The translations under genes were made by a program, and so were the position numbers. From Krasilnikovozyma curviuscula (taxonomy: Eukaryota; Basidiomycota; Tremellomycetes; Cystofilobasidiales; Mrakiaceae): a DNA stretch of 64,000 nucleotides. Location: the NCBI GenBank assembly GCA_014825775.1, contig MVAQ01000007.1:62001-126000 (forward strand), read 5' to 3'. The notes under the pieces are model-generated. The model had not been told where the DNA came from, made no database searches, and saw only the letters and a program-made list of their open reading frames with translations. This document shows positions 46,522 through 59,085 of this stretch, piece after piece (position 1 is the first letter of the stretch; each line of letters begins with the position of its first letter).

Positions 46522-47178
46522 TCAAGAGCTGAGAGAAAAGCTTCAGGCCATCTTCATTTCTAGGGGATTCTGTGGGGGTCGACGTTGGCTGGTACTTCGT
46601 CGCATCAAGATTCAGTTATAGGCAGACGTGAGATGAGTCGCTCAATTCTACTAGAAATATACCGATGCGCATTATTCAATGCCGTTATTCACGTCACCAT
46701 GACAGCCCTGAGGTTGAGAGAGACCCTCATATGATTTTTTAGAAGGGCATGTTGATCGTGGAGCAACCTTCTTTTTGAATGAATCGAGATGAACTGGGTC
46801 AAGTATAGCTTTTGGTAACCCTTGAGTACGATGTGAAATCATTACAAGTAAACCTATAGTTATAACAAGAAACTAGAAACTCTAATAAGCTCGAACTCTG
46901 ACGAGTGATGACACTTGCATCATTCACGTCCCAACCAAGGCTGTTCGACTCGCAAACCCATCATCAAGTAGATTCCAGTTCTCTTCTGCATTCAGTATCT
47001 CGTCCAACTCCTTCCCATGCTACCTCCTTCAGGATTTTGACCATCCAGCCTCAGTGGCAAAGGTCCATTCGAGCGGCACCGCTAGCAAGCTCGCACGATC
47101 AAGTCCTCTCTCGAACCTGATTTGTCTTCTTAAGGCAAAGTTTCCAAGGATCTTACCCCCTTCTTCTTTACTGTCAAA
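46522..47178. promoter_or_regulatory. Divergent promoter region DysF gene / SND3
   Basis: This 657-bp divergent gap must contain both promoters. A CT-rich stretch precedes the SND3 start. No defined TATA box. Confidence 0.4.
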
Positions 47179-48328
47179 ATGAACTCCCAAATCACTAAGT
47201 GGGTCCTCTCTTCCCTATGCAGTCGAACGAGATGCCTTCCCTGGTCAAAGTAGCTCCCCGTCTTGCGAGGTGCTGAGGTTGACCGTTTTATTTCATTCTG
47301 TCATTGTTCTTCAACAGCTTGGTCTTCTCATTGGGGGCTGTGAGTCTCTTCCTATAAGTCTCTTTGACCTTAACGGATGGAGAGCGACCTTTTTTTTTTG
47401 ACCTGCTGGAACCTTCCACTGATATTTCCCCCTTCCCTTTGGTTATCTCCGATGTCAAATGAAGATGCAATTGGCCCGTAAGATCCCTATGGAAGATCCT
47501 CAGATCCTGTTTTACCTCAGAGTGACCTATGTCACTGTCCGTGAGTCACTATCCGTCCCTTTTTTTCGCAATCAGTTGAGCTCACAGCTCTGCGTCTATT
47601 TGTTCCCCCTCTGCTCGACACACACAGAGGTCCTTATCATCGGTCTTTACTTCTACACGCAATATGTCATCAAGAAGAAGAATGACACGACAGTTATCAA
47701 GTACGTCCAGCCGCCTTCGCCAATGGCAGGCGCAGACGCCAAAGGCGAGCTCATCACCACCACCGCGAGGGATTACGACCTCGGTAAGGTTTCTGAGCTC
47801 AGCAGAGGCGTTTATATCGGGGCTGCGATGATGGTGTTTTTGCACTTGTACATGAAGTGAGTTCTATTAAAACGTCGAGTCGAGGACAGTAGATTAGTGG
47901 GTGCCTTTTGTTTTCTAACCGACTCTTTTGGATTCCCTCAACAGGTACACTCAGCCACTTGTGCGTTTTAATCTCCTGTTGAGCTCCTGCTTGTATAAAA
48001 ATGATTCTCAATAAACTGACACTTGTGTCTCTCCCATCCCCTCGCCACAAAACGCAGTTCATCCAATCCATCATGACCCTCAAGGGTATTTTTGACGCCA
48101 AGCCAGTCATGATCCACATTCTCGGACGACCAGCTACTGGTGACCTCAAGCGACCATGGCAGGTGAGTTGTACTCCCTCTTTTTATTTATGTCTGATGTA
48201 TGTCTAAAGAATGTTTTGTCGTACAAAAGGCCGCCCCATCGATGTTCAACCCTGGTGGAGCTTCGACCGCCACGGATACTGCTACCATTAAGGACGCCGA
48301 GAAATCTGAGAAGAAAAAGGATAAGTAA
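47179..48328 (+). CDS. SND3: SRP-independent targeting protein Snd3/Pho88
   Basis: Seven small exons, the first 20 nt, give about 195 residues. The start MNSQITNLVFSLGAMQLARK with PMEDPQILFYLRVTYV closely follows the yeast Pho88 layout. Then come LIIGLYFYTQYVIKKKND, TVIKYVQP, TTARDYDLGKVSELSRG, AAMMVFLHLYMKYTQPLFIQ and HILGRPATGDLKRPW, all family hallmarks. The tail is lysine-rich. It is an ER membrane protein with two or three helices that acts with Snd1/Snd2 in SRP-independent insertion of membrane proteins; the old name refers to phosphate transport effects. Length matches the family (about 190). Confidence 0.93.
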
Positions 48329-48394
48329 ACAACCCTGCTCTCTTCAACACTTTGGCTCGATGGATGGTTTGTTCGCAGGATGAGGAAAGCGAAA

Positions 48395-48404
48395 GGGGGG
48401 GGGG
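48395..48404 (+). repeat. G10 homopolymer
   Basis: Ten consecutive G in the probable 3' UTR of SND3, similar to the run at 14389. Confidence 0.75.
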
Positions 48405-49014
48405 ATGTGTGAAATTGTTTTCTATCAATTGATTGGGAGTATAATTCCACTATTCCTCCCTCAGTTAGCGACGGAGGGGGAAGTGAAAGGCAGGTGGCGG
48501 GGAGAAGACCAAAAAATAAACACACCTACAAAATCTATCAGATCTAAAAATGCTCTATGATGGAATCTTTTGTATCTTTACAACTGTCTTGAACTATCGC
48601 AAGTCGCAAGGTGTCTTTGACTCAGGTAAGATGGAGGTCGGTGCGGATGAAGAGATCACGCTGACGGTAAGCTGAGTTTGCTTCTCGCTATAAGTCGCTA
48701 GAGGTGACGGCTCAAAATTTCAGCTCCATTTTAATGCTCTACTGTACTTTCACGTGAAGCGACGGGCCGAGGGTCGAAGGGAAGTAGATAGCGAGTGGTT
48801 TCGGCTCGGCGTTGTCAAATGTTCGTGGGGCGACCGGCAGCTGTCAGAAAAAGAGGTCGGGGTTCTTGAGTGATTACAAAGAAAAATGACCGACCTAAAA
48901 GAACATCGCATCCGATGCTGATTCAGCGCACGGGCACGGCTCCAGGGGTTGCAGAGAGACCCACGTTGAGGCTATTGGTGGTTTTCATTGTTATTTTAGT
49001 ACGAGAGCCGAACA

Positions 49015-49021
49015 TATAAAT
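49015..49021 (+). promoter_or_regulatory. TATA-like element of MFS gene
   Basis: TATAAAT lies about 111 bp before the transporter ATG, followed by a pyrimidine-rich stretch, a typical spacing for a fungal core promoter. Confidence 0.45.
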
Positions 49022-49131
49022 TGCCATCAGGTCTATCCCTTCACTTTCCCCTCTCCTTCTCTCAATCACTTTTGAAATCTCTCTTCTGTTCTTCTTCTTA
49101 CCGTCAAAAGGCCTTCTATTAAGAATTCAAG

Positions 49132-51688
49132 ATGGTGAGCCACAAAATTTCACTTTTGACAGGAAGCCCTCCGCGTCCCATTATCTCAGGCTAACTAACG
49201 ACGGACACATCTCCCTCCCTTGACTCAGGAGAATAACACTACCGCCCAGCCTAAAGAGGAAGACATCTCCTCAGTGTCGACTTACGTGGAAGGAGAGCAG
49301 CAGAACCAACCCACCTCCAAACCGGTCGCTGCCCCTGCTCCAGCCTCGCTAGCCGTCGCCGAAGCAGAAGAAAGTGCTGCTGAAGAGCCCGCAAAGGCCA
49401 AAGCCACTAAGGGTGGAGCAACGAAGGGGTTCCCTGGAGGGGTTGATGCCATTATACAGCTGCCTACTGCTCAGTTCGTACTTGTGTTGACAAGTATGAT
49501 GATTTCTGTGTTTTTGTTCGCGCTGGATCAGTTGATTCTTGCGAGTAAGTTCGACGCATCTGATGAAACTTTTTCTCTTCTAAAGTTGAGTTACTAACTT
49601 CCGTTTTCTTATTGCATTATAGGTGCTACTCCAAAGGTAAGCCTTTCTCGCCTCCTGCTGTGTTATATGGAACGCGATTGACATTTGTGTCGCGCACGAA
49701 CGCAGATCGTGTCTGAATTTAACGCCTTGGGTGAGGTTGCTTGGTTGTCAAACGGCTTCTTTGTTACTTTGAGTAGCTTTCAACTGGCGTTCGGACAGTT
49801 CCTCACCATCTTCTCAACCAAGGACTGCTACCTGGCCAGTATCCTGTTGTTCGAGCTTGGCTCGCTCGTTTGTGCGGTCAGCAAGTCGATGAATATCATG
49901 ATCTTCGGTAGGGCCTTGGCTGGTGGTAAGTATCACGTTCTATGATTCTTTGAGCTTTATGTCTGACCCATCCTGCCGGTTGGTTACTAGTTGGCGCGGC
50001 CGGTATCTTTCAAGCGGCATTCCAGGTAGTCTTCCTTATCACCGACCTCAGGAACAGACCAAAATACATCGGCATGGTTGGTGGTGTCTTTGGTAAGCTT
50101 ATGGACGACTTTGTAGCTGAGGGATGTCGCTATTACTGACCGTCGCTTTGGTGCATTAAAACAGGCATCGCGTCCGTCGTCGGACCTCTCATCGGTGGTG
50201 CTTTTACAGACAGTTCGGCAACCTGGCGTTGGTGTTTTTGGGGAGTTCCTTTCCTTCTCCAAGAGTCTAATCTCTTCCGTAGCTAACGCTGGCCTTACAA
50301 AAATTCAGGATCAACCTCCCCTTTGGCGCTGTCGCGGCTGCCATGGTCACCGTCTTCCTAAAGCGGGCACCACCAACACGCCGACCGGGTGCACCAGAAG
50401 ATAAGCGTCCTATCTGGAAAAAGCTCGCAGGGATGGACTTCGTCGGACTGGTGCTTGGTGAGCACGTTTCTTCTGTCTACTAGATGTTCGAGTTCTAACC
50501 AGCAGAACTTTCACAGCTCTAGGAGCCGCTGTCTCCCTTTGCATGGCGTTCCAGTATGGAGGAACCACTTACGCCTGGTCCAATGCTAGAGTGATTGTAC
50601 TCATCCTCCTCATACCCGGGTGCATCGCAGCGCTCGGAGTGTGGTCCTGGTGGCTCGGTCTCGAGAAAGCGATGGTCCCCGTCGTCTTCCTCAGGCGAAA
50701 GACGATGATTGGCGCTAGTGGAGTAGGATTTTTCGGATGGGGGACTTATACGATTATGATTGTGTATCTTGCAATTCAGTTCCAAGCTGTACAGGGTGTT
50801 TCGGCCCTCAGGGCATCCATCTACATGCTTCCTTTGATTTTGATCGGTACTGTCATTATCAGTCAGTTGATTTCTTTGCTTCTTCTTTACACTCTTCGAA
50901 TTGATGTTGTTGGTGTTGCAGTTTTCGTTGGTCGTGTTGTCAGCGCGACCGGTCACTACAAGTATATGCTTGTCGTCGGTCCTCTCTTCCTTGCCCTTGG
51001 TTCGGGACTCTTGTATTCCACTGGCGTCAGCACTCCTCTCAGTAGGACTTTCGGATTTGAGGTGCTGATCGCCATGTAAGTGGATCTTCAGCAAACTATC
51101 ACGCGTTCACTTGCTGATTCCGGTTCATGTCATATTTTCAGTGGACAAGGTTTGTTTTTGCAGAACCTGACTGTCGCTGTTCAAGTTGAATTTGAGGGAG
51201 AAAAACAGTGGTTATCAAAAGCTATGGGCTTGAACCAGTGCTTAGCTCAAGTTGGAAGGGTTGTTGCCCTCTCAGGCAAGTGGACTCTGGTTGTACCCCC
51301 AGGAAATTGGAGACTAACGTTCCATTTTGATGCTGCAGCTGCGACTACCATCTTTACCAACACTCTTCCTGGAAAGCTTGACCACTATGCCCCAGGTCTT
51401 TCTCCGGAAGTGTATTCCATCCTCGCTGGTGCAACGACTGCCATCAGAGACACTGCCTACGTCCCCCTTTCCCTCCAGGCGGGTGTGATCCAGGCTTACG
51501 ATCTTTCCATCAAGCCGCTTTATCTATATGGCCTGGCTACCGCATTATGTGCTTTCTTCTTCGCTTGGTTGGTCGCCAACGTCAACCTGAAGACGTACGC
51601 CGGGGACCTTGCTGCTGCTAAGAATGCCCCTCCTACAGATATCGAGGCACAGCCTGGGAAGGATATCGATGAGAAGACTGAGGTCTAG
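49132..51688 (+). CDS. DHA2-type MFS multidrug transporter
   Basis: About a dozen exons encode some 590 residues of a 14-helix drug:H+ antiporter-like permease in the plasma membrane. The first coding exon is only the ATG (49132-49134), followed by an intron to 49229. A 14-nt exon occurs at 49623-49636. A 90-residue acidic/Ala-rich cytosolic leader precedes TM1 ([20 protein letters not shown]). Motifs: [72 protein letters not shown] and [10 protein letters not shown]. The donor after WRWCFW reads GGGAGT instead of GT, so a cryptic site nine bases upstream may be used (see findings). Substrate unknown. Confidence 0.88.
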
Positions 51689-52228
51689 TCGCTCCTACCT
51701 CTGAAGTAACAACTCCAATCTCATTACGAGAGACGAGGTGCAGGAACCAGATCCGTGTCACATAGTTTGCTTTCACAATAATAACATATTTCATAGCGTT
51801 ATAATATGAACATAGTTATCATCTTCAATCTAGCATCAGACAGACTTCGAGTGCGACTGCTTTCATCAAGCATCGCGCGACGAGTAACTATTCAAATCAA
51901 CTGTTCAGCATCATCCGATGCAGTCGTCTCCAATATCTCCCGTGTTTCCCATCATCACAAACCACCTATGCGGGGCTGAAGGCTTTGAGACCAAAGGAAA
52001 GGCACTACAGTTACGACCAATGCCTGCGGTGCTTCTGCTTCGTTCTTCTCATCTAAAAAACAAGCTAATTGACCCTGACTTCCTTGAAAAGAAAAGTAAG
52101 AAGTGAGCAGAGCTCTTCGAGTGGCGCACCCGTAGAGAGTGAAAGTCAGAGCGGCGCAAACAAGCTCACAACACTCAAGCGTCCGAAGAAAAGCCAGCTG
52201 GAAGGCTAGACTGGACCATTCAAAATAG
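51689..52228. other. Intergenic spacer MFS-NAA25
   Basis: This 540-bp gap between same-strand genes contains the transporter 3' flank and the NAA25 promoter. No recognisable element. Confidence 0.4.
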
Positions 52229-55200
52229 ATGTCTGGTGCAGCCAAAGATGAAAGGCTTGTGAATCCCATCTACGGTAAGCTCCCTAATCAATTTTCCGAG
52301 GCCAAATTCAACATGACCTGAGAAAAGTCCTTTTACAGAGGCTATCGACTCCAAAAACTTCAAGCTCGCAATACGAGAATCTGATAAACTCCTCAAAAAG
52401 CGACCTGACTGGGCTCTTGTTCTGGTAAGCTCTTTTCCTCCTCTGGCTTTCCATCCAAACTGGCGAGCTCATCAAGTTTCATGCTCTCGTTTCAGGCTCT
52501 GAAATCACTTGCCTATCTAAGGTCCGGTAAACAAACAGAATCAGCAGCAGTAACTGATAAAGTTGTCAGCTTGAAACCAGATGATTGGGATACTTTGAGA
52601 CTGCTCAGACACTCTCTCATCGGGTGCGGACGTGCAAGCGAGTTTCCACAGTTGGTCCAAGAAGCTTTTGAGAAACACTCAGATCAACTGGAGTTGGGAC
52701 TACAATGTGCTATGGGATATGTGAGGGTCTGGGATTGGAAGAACCTGCAGAAGGTAAGTCGGCTTGACACAGCTACAAAAAAAAATATTACGGGGCTGAT
52801 GTGGTAGTTGTTCTCGACAGGTTGCTTTTAAGCTCTACAAGACGTTTGATGATTCTCGGTTGATCTACTGGGCATGCATGTCCATGTATCTGCAATCCCT
52901 CACTTCACCGACCCCTCAATCGCAGCAAATGGTTCTTACTCTAGCTCTTCGTTTGATACAAACACCAACATTACTTTCATCACCAACCAACTCACCCTAC
53001 CAAAATCCAGAACATCTCTATGTACTCCTCACAATACTACAAGCACTTCCTGGGAAAAGTGAGGAAGTATACAACATTATCAATTCTGAAAAGGCGTCGT
53101 CGGTGGTGAAAGGCAGTCTGGTACTCGAAGAATTACGATGGAATATAGTCTGTGAACTGAAAGAGAACAGAGGAATCTTGGAGAAGGAGTGGCTGTACTT
53201 GGAGGACAAGATCAGCGGTCAAGGCGACATGAACCACATCCACTACCTCAACCTGATTACTCTCTCGCTCTGGTTGGACAAAATGGCCACGGATATCAAC
53301 GAAGAAATCAACGGCGGACCTGGAGCGTCAATTGATGAGAAGGTGTGGGCTGTGAATTGTGGAGAGGTGTTCAAGCACATGGACGAGCGGGTCGGTAAGA
53401 AGGAGCGGGGACCACTGCTTGCGATGTTAGAGTTGGCATTCAAGTCGTCACCGAATCCTCAGGATTCTGGTTAGTTAGATCTTCCAAGCGACTTTTTGTA
53501 TTGTGTCATAGTGCTAACTTGACCATTGATTCCTCACAGAGCTTCCCGGCCTGGTTGAACAGTACTTTGAACGATTCTCAACCAAACCATGCTGTTACGA
53601 CGACCTAAAACCCTATCTCCCACTCTACTCATCTTCAACTGCCAACTCACTTCGACTCTTCCTTTCGCGGTTTACTGCTTCGACGCCGGTGAGTGCTCTT
53701 CATCTTTTACGGCCAGGCGCCAAATCACTGATCAATACATGGATGGTTTCGTTGTCGTAATCAGGGCGACAAAAAGCAACTCCAACAAACCATTAATGCC
53801 TTTAAAGTCTTAAGATTCACTTCTGAACCAGATCTTCAAGCTCAAGAAGAAGTCATTCTGGCGAAGAAGTACATGGCTCTCTACAAGACTTGCCTCAGCT
53901 TTGGGGAGGGACTAGAAACGACTGACTTCCAGCCTGTAGATGATCTGGCTATTCTTGCTGCCAATTCTTTTATCTCAGCGTGGTCTACCACTCGTATGTC
54001 GCAGCTATAAGTCACTGTCGCCATACGTTGTGACAGTACTAACGTTCTCTTCTCAATTTTCAAACTAGGATTGTCCTCGTACCTCTCAGCAGCCGTTTCC
54101 CTTCTTAACCACGCCCAAACGTTTTCAAAATACAACCACTATTTCCGATTCCTGCTGATACGGCTCTATCGTCTGCTGTCGTGCCCGTCACTATTCCACG
54201 AAGACTACGTGCAGATCAAGGTCGCCAGCACTCAAATGGACACTCTCAGCCACTTGGTGTTGGAGAGAGCAAACATGTATTCGTTTGTGGCTAGTGGGGA
54301 TACTCAGATGGCTGATGTAGCTGATAACTGTGACGTTTACTCCTTTAACGAGAAAGATGTGAGTAACAATCGCTTATGTTCATTCACCCTATGGAATTGA
54401 GGCTGACAACCTCACCCCCTCCTGACAGACCCCTGAAATGCTTGTCGCAACCTTCTTGAACAGTACCTATACCCAAATTCTCTCCTTCATCGAATTCCAA
54501 GGCCGTCTTGATCACTCTCTGCAACGTCGTCTCACCGATTTTGAAGAAATCCGGATGTACCTGACCGGAGGAGGCGCGCCATCTTCAACCGGATCAAAGC
54601 CAACTGGACTGACCAAGGAAGATATCTTTAACTCTCTCGAAGGCCTCGAAGTCATTTTGAAGGAAGACGAAGAAGTCGGGCTTCAAGACAACCGAGACTT
54701 CAAGCTGTTCCCAACATACCAGGCAAAGACTTCGGGTGATGATGTTGGCGGTTTGATTCAGATAGGTGGTGATGTGAAGGGAATCACAAGGAACTGGTTG
54801 GTCACCCTCTCGAAGGCGTATATGCGGGTACTGTCGAAGGAAGATCTGGCCGACAAGGAGGAAGATACGTCAGAATTGACACCATCAGAGAAGAGCCTGG
54901 TGAAGCTGTCCTACAGTTTAAATACTTGGGCGAAGGACATTTTAGCATCGGAAGCTAACAAAGATGTGATGGGCTTCTTTGAGGGTGGGTCCTACATCTT
55001 CGCCGTTACCCCTTACTCAACCTTGCTGACCCTCCCCCTTCAGAGTCTGAATCACGTGCTCTATCGCTGGCAACCACCCTCGAATCAGTGACGACCCTGT
55101 CTCAGAATCTGCCTTGGGAGATCATGCACGTCGCTAGTACTGCTCTCGAGGCAAGTGGTTCCGTCTGGCTGAGTATCCGCTCTTGAGACTGACTTGAGTT

Positions 55201-55653
55201 TTGACAAATCTTGTTCCTGGTCCAGGGCTTCACGCTCCTTGAAATCTGGAGCCTCAACACGTTCCCCGAACTCGCCGGTGCCGCCGCCGGCAAGCAAGCA
55301 AAGTCAAAAGCCAACCACCCTTCCCACGCAGCAAAGACTCGAGCGATTGCTCACTTGACCAAGATTGCTGCGGTGCTGGACCGACTATCTGGGACCACGG
55401 AAGACGGAGCCGTTGAGGCCGGGGCGATCCTGAAAGGCTGTCAAGAACTGATGGACGACACTGTAAGCTTTCATACTGCCTTTGTTTTGTTTGGTAGAGA
55501 GCACAGTTCTAACTCTAATACTACTTCCACTACTACTTTCAATCACAGTGTCCGACTGACTCGCTAGAAATCATAGCTCAGAAGGTTGTCCAGTCGAGAA
55601 GGAAGGCATACAAAAGTCTCTCGCTGAGTATCTCTGCGCGTATTGGTACTTAG
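52229..55653 (+). CDS. NAA25: NatB N-acetyltransferase auxiliary subunit Naa25/Mdm20
   Basis: About eleven exons join to roughly 890 residues. The start MSGAAKDERLVNPIYEAIDS precedes TPR-like repeats (KNFKLAIRESDKLLKKRPDW, LALKSLAYLRSGK, LVQEAFEKHSDQLELGLQCA). Family blocks further on are YNHYFRFLLIRLYRLL (the conserved core of the Mdm20 domain), QIKVASTQMDTLSHLVLERA and GFTLLEIWSLNTFPEL. Naa25 anchors the catalytic Naa20 to ribosomes. NatB acetylates N-termini beginning Met-Asp, Met-Glu, Met-Asn and Met-Gln, which affects actin and tropomyosin. The final exon reads to TAG at 55651-55653. No break seen. Confidence 0.9.
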
Positions 55654-56034
55654 ATTGGATATCATGTGATAGAAGCCTTTCTTTGGGAAACTCTCCGTGC
55701 ATAAGAGAACTTCTTCTTTCCTGTGACATTCATATCGCGACGAGCCTCCCGCTGAGGCGACGAGCTGACACTTTCATGCAACCCACTAGTGATGCTTATG
55801 AACGCCTTTCAATGGTTTTCCCTGACATTTTGAAGCCTTTGTCTCGGGTCGAGAAGGAGGGCACCGCCTGCTCTGCTGTCGGTGCAACGAGCAATCGTCT
55901 TTCAATGGGCATCTATCTATTCTGAGGCAATGATTACATGGGGACAAAGACAATCGAGCAAGGACATAAAGCAGAAATATGAGGGGGTCTGCACACCGCT
56001 AGGATGACCAAGGACTCTTTGCTGGTTACGTTTT
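55654..56034. other. Convergent 3' flanks NAA25/RFA2
   Basis: This 381-bp interval between two converging genes holds both 3' ends. An open plus-strand stretch at 55683-55925 shows no motif. Confidence 0.4.
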
Positions 56035-57429
56035 CTAGGTTGGGTGGACGTGCTCGTCGTCTGTAACGAAGGCAGTCACAAGGTCGTGTTAGACGGTCGG
56101 CTATCACAAGGCCAGTATAAAAGAGAGTGTGAGATTTACCAATAGTCGTGTACAGTTGTCCTTCTGAGATGAGGACTTCAATAGCCTCACTGTAGGTGAG
56201 TGCAATGCAGATGAACAACAAGCGCACACAGAAACATTGAAGCAATGGTTAGCCTACATCACAAAAAAAGAAAACTTCTCTCCCATTTGATATAAAAATA
56301 ATATTTAAAGACTTACAGGACCGTTCCTGGGTTATATTGCGTGAGCTTCTTCGCGACGACGAGGACGTTCACGCCGTCATCCGGAGTGTCGTGCGAGACG
56401 ACACGCATGATCTCCTGTTGGATAACGGGTAAGTTCGAGTAGTTATTGTTGTTTGTAGAACCACCAGCACCGGCTCCGGAGGCGTAATCTGAAGCTGAAC
56501 CGTGACCGATGGCTCCTTCAGAAGGCTGAATCGTCGAATTCCATAAGTCAGTGTTGATTTTGGAGCGATTGGGATAGAATGCAAAAGGAAAAAAAGAAAG
56601 CTTACAAGAGCGCCTTTGGTCATGACCAGATGAACATACTGAGCTTCAGCCATGTGGTAGAAGACCTCTGTGCGATCGACGATTGGGTAGATTTGTGAGA
56701 TCGAAACGTGTCTTTTCCCACCAAACGATTTTATCTGGCCTACTATACGAACATAGACGTCGACTCTACCGAAGAAATGAGCGAGTTAGAAGATTATGTA
56801 CATAGTGAGAGATAACTCCGCGGGTTGGGGCAACTTACTCAATTCCTTCCATTTTACCATTATCTTCGTCATTCTGAGAGTCGAGCCATAGTCTTCCATC
56901 GATCTCTCCAGTAGTGTCATCCACCGTAATGGTGACGTTCGTCGCCTGAGGGTTGATTTTCCTGACAAGACCCACGAGCGTGAGCTGAGTGGAAGAGACG
57001 CGCAGTAAAAATCAACGTCAGTAAATTACATTCTCTACGATAAAACAAAGCTAGACTAGGAGGGATCTCACAGATGAGATCTCATGGTCGTCGATAGTGA
57101 AGTCGGTCGCTTCAGGATGAGGCTGGGTTGCATTGAGGACCTGTTTCACAGTGACGGGTCGTAGGGAAGCTTGATCTCTGGATCCACCACCACGGCCGCC
57201 CTATAGAACCACCAAACCAACCGTACAGACAAAGTAAAGTAGTATCAAAACCAATTCTCACCCACAGACTGTGAAGAAATTGGACGTACAGGCGTTCCCT
57301 GACTCGAACCCGTTCCTCCAGCCATAAATCCTCCTCCTCCACCGCCATAGTAAGAATCTTTTTCAAAGTATACAGCATCAGTACCAGCGGATTAAGGAAC
57401 AAGTTCAATTGGTCTAGCTCACCACTCAT
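56035..57429 (-). CDS. RFA2: Replication protein A 32-kDa subunit
   Basis: Six or seven exons give about 270 residues. MSG plus a Gly/Ser-rich N-terminus (DSYYGGGGGG) is the phosphorylated tail region. The OB-fold follows: RPVTVKQVLNATQ, TLVGLVRKINPQATNVTITV, DDTTGEIDGRLWLD and VDVYVRIVGQIKSFGGKRHV. The C-terminal winged helix has LPVIQQEIMRVVS, GVNVLVVAKKL and TVLEAIEVLISEGQLYTTID. RPA32 binds single-stranded DNA with RPA70 and RPA14 in the nucleus during replication and repair. Length agrees with the family (about 270). Confidence 0.93.
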
Positions 57430-59085
57430 TTTCCCAAATTTTTTATTTTCAAAGAAAGTCGACGTCTAGAGCGAGTCGCGTCCAGCGCGACAAGTTCTGC
57501 TGCAACCTCGACTCCTCCTCCAACAAAATTCCACATCCCCCTTGTACATTATACTGACTTGAACCCTTGAATCTGGTGAATATGATGAACGAAACCTTTT
57601 TATCCTTGTACTTTGAGCCTGATGTCTTCCTTCATTGGGGAGAGGACAGGTGAAGAAGAATCAAATGGGAGGCCGGGTGAAGAGATCCTTAGGGATTTCG
57701 ACCCTCATGTTCTGATTCCAAAACCGCTATACGTTGTCCCCTTAGATGTTTTCCGAATGTATTTGTTGCTCCTCAACCTGTCGCTACAGTGAGAAGACGT
57801 CGAAGGCTGTAATCCCAATCGTAGCTCTTGGTTCCGCTCAATTCAAGGTGTAGCTGAATTTACTTCCGAACTTGCTAAGGAAGCTACAGATAGGATAGCA
57901 GGTTGATTTTGAATTTGTTTTGTAGACGTGTCAGTGCTCGAGGATTGCATGATGCGGCGCAGGATCTTTTGCAAGTACGCCTAAATCGTCGAAGTCTGCG
58001 AAAGCACAGGTTCTTCGGCTCGATGTGCAAGCTAACGTTGCTTCGAAGACCAAGTGTCCCATCTCCTGAAGCGTCTAGAGCCAACCCTTAGCAAGCTTCA
58101 CCGCCAGATTCCAATTAAGCAACTCAGGGAGTGGATGCAACGCCTTCCACAGAAAGCTACGTCTGATTCTAACGGATTTGCAGATGCTATTGAAGGATTG
58201 GGAGGCATTGTGTTGCTGGATAGAGTAAAAGGTAGCTAAAGGGTCTGTTGATAGTGTATTTCCCATCAAACTTCCTGCTGTTGCAGCGAACCACTGACCC
58301 CCTGCAATTATCCTCATGTTTTTTAGCAGCAACGCTAGTGTTGATGTGAATATTTCCTAGTATACTCCTAAACTTCTCAACCTCTTTCGACTCAATGTGC
58401 GGCCTGACGCAAACCGAGTCTCCTCTGTGGATGCCATGGTCCATTTCCAACTACAACGACTCCCGTTATCCGACATTTTATAGCTTATATCCACAATATT
58501 GAAGTTTACTACACTGTCAAAGAAACTGGGCCGGATCAGCGCCTGGTTCGAAGAGTCCGAGCGTGTTACGCGAGGATCGGTGCCAGTCTGGTAAGGGAAG
58601 CTAGGATTGATTAGAATGATCTAAGGCGTGTTGAAGCTCCAATGTGGGTTATGGGTGAAGGGAGGTGAAGGAGAAATAACAGGCCTTGCGCTGTTGTTTA
58701 TATCAGTGCCACCCAGCTGTCAACATCGCTTGTTCAAAAAAATAGCTTCTCCTTGCACCTGGATCCGGATTCAGAAATTCCAACCAGCCGGTGTGACATC
58801 TTTTCCCTGTGTCGCAATATGCAACCATTGGTAAACACCTCAGCCCGCCGGTGGGAAAATCGTCGCAATTCGCTCTCACACAAGCTGCTGACAAATGTGG
58901 CGAGTGACTTGTGTTCCCATCCACGGTTTCTGACGTGCTCTGATGCATTCGTGATGGCTGATCATTGTATAAGGTGTATAAAAGGTGGGCAATGATGTCC
59001 AATCTTTCTTTTTCTTCCTTTACTCATTGTCCCATTTCACTCTCCTTCACAACTCACCGTCAGAATCCTCATTGAACCCCCGACT
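57430..59085. promoter_or_regulatory. Divergent region RFA2 / NmrA-like gene
   Basis: About 1.65 kb. It holds the RFA2 promoter on the left and a TATA box for the reductase gene on the right. Open stretches at 57903-58239 encode basic helical peptides in two frames but lack a known domain. Confidence 0.4.
58977..58984 (+). promoter_or_regulatory. TATA box of NmrA-like gene
   Basis: A canonical TATAAAAG lies about 102 bp before the ATG at 59086, followed by a long CT-rich tract. This is the clearest TATA element in the window and suggests inducible expression. Confidence 0.6.

Larger units (their letters stand above)
48329..49131. promoter_or_regulatory. Upstream region of MFS transporter gene
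   Basis: About 0.8 kb. Near its left end is a run of ten G (48395-48404) in the likely SND3 3' UTR. Near its right end a TATA-like element and a CT-rich tract precede the transporter start. Confidence 0.4.

Noticed and set aside
57903..58239. Two overlapping plus-strand open stretches that could be joined into a basic helical protein.
   Set aside because: Joining needs a frame change without clear splice sites, and no domain is recognised.
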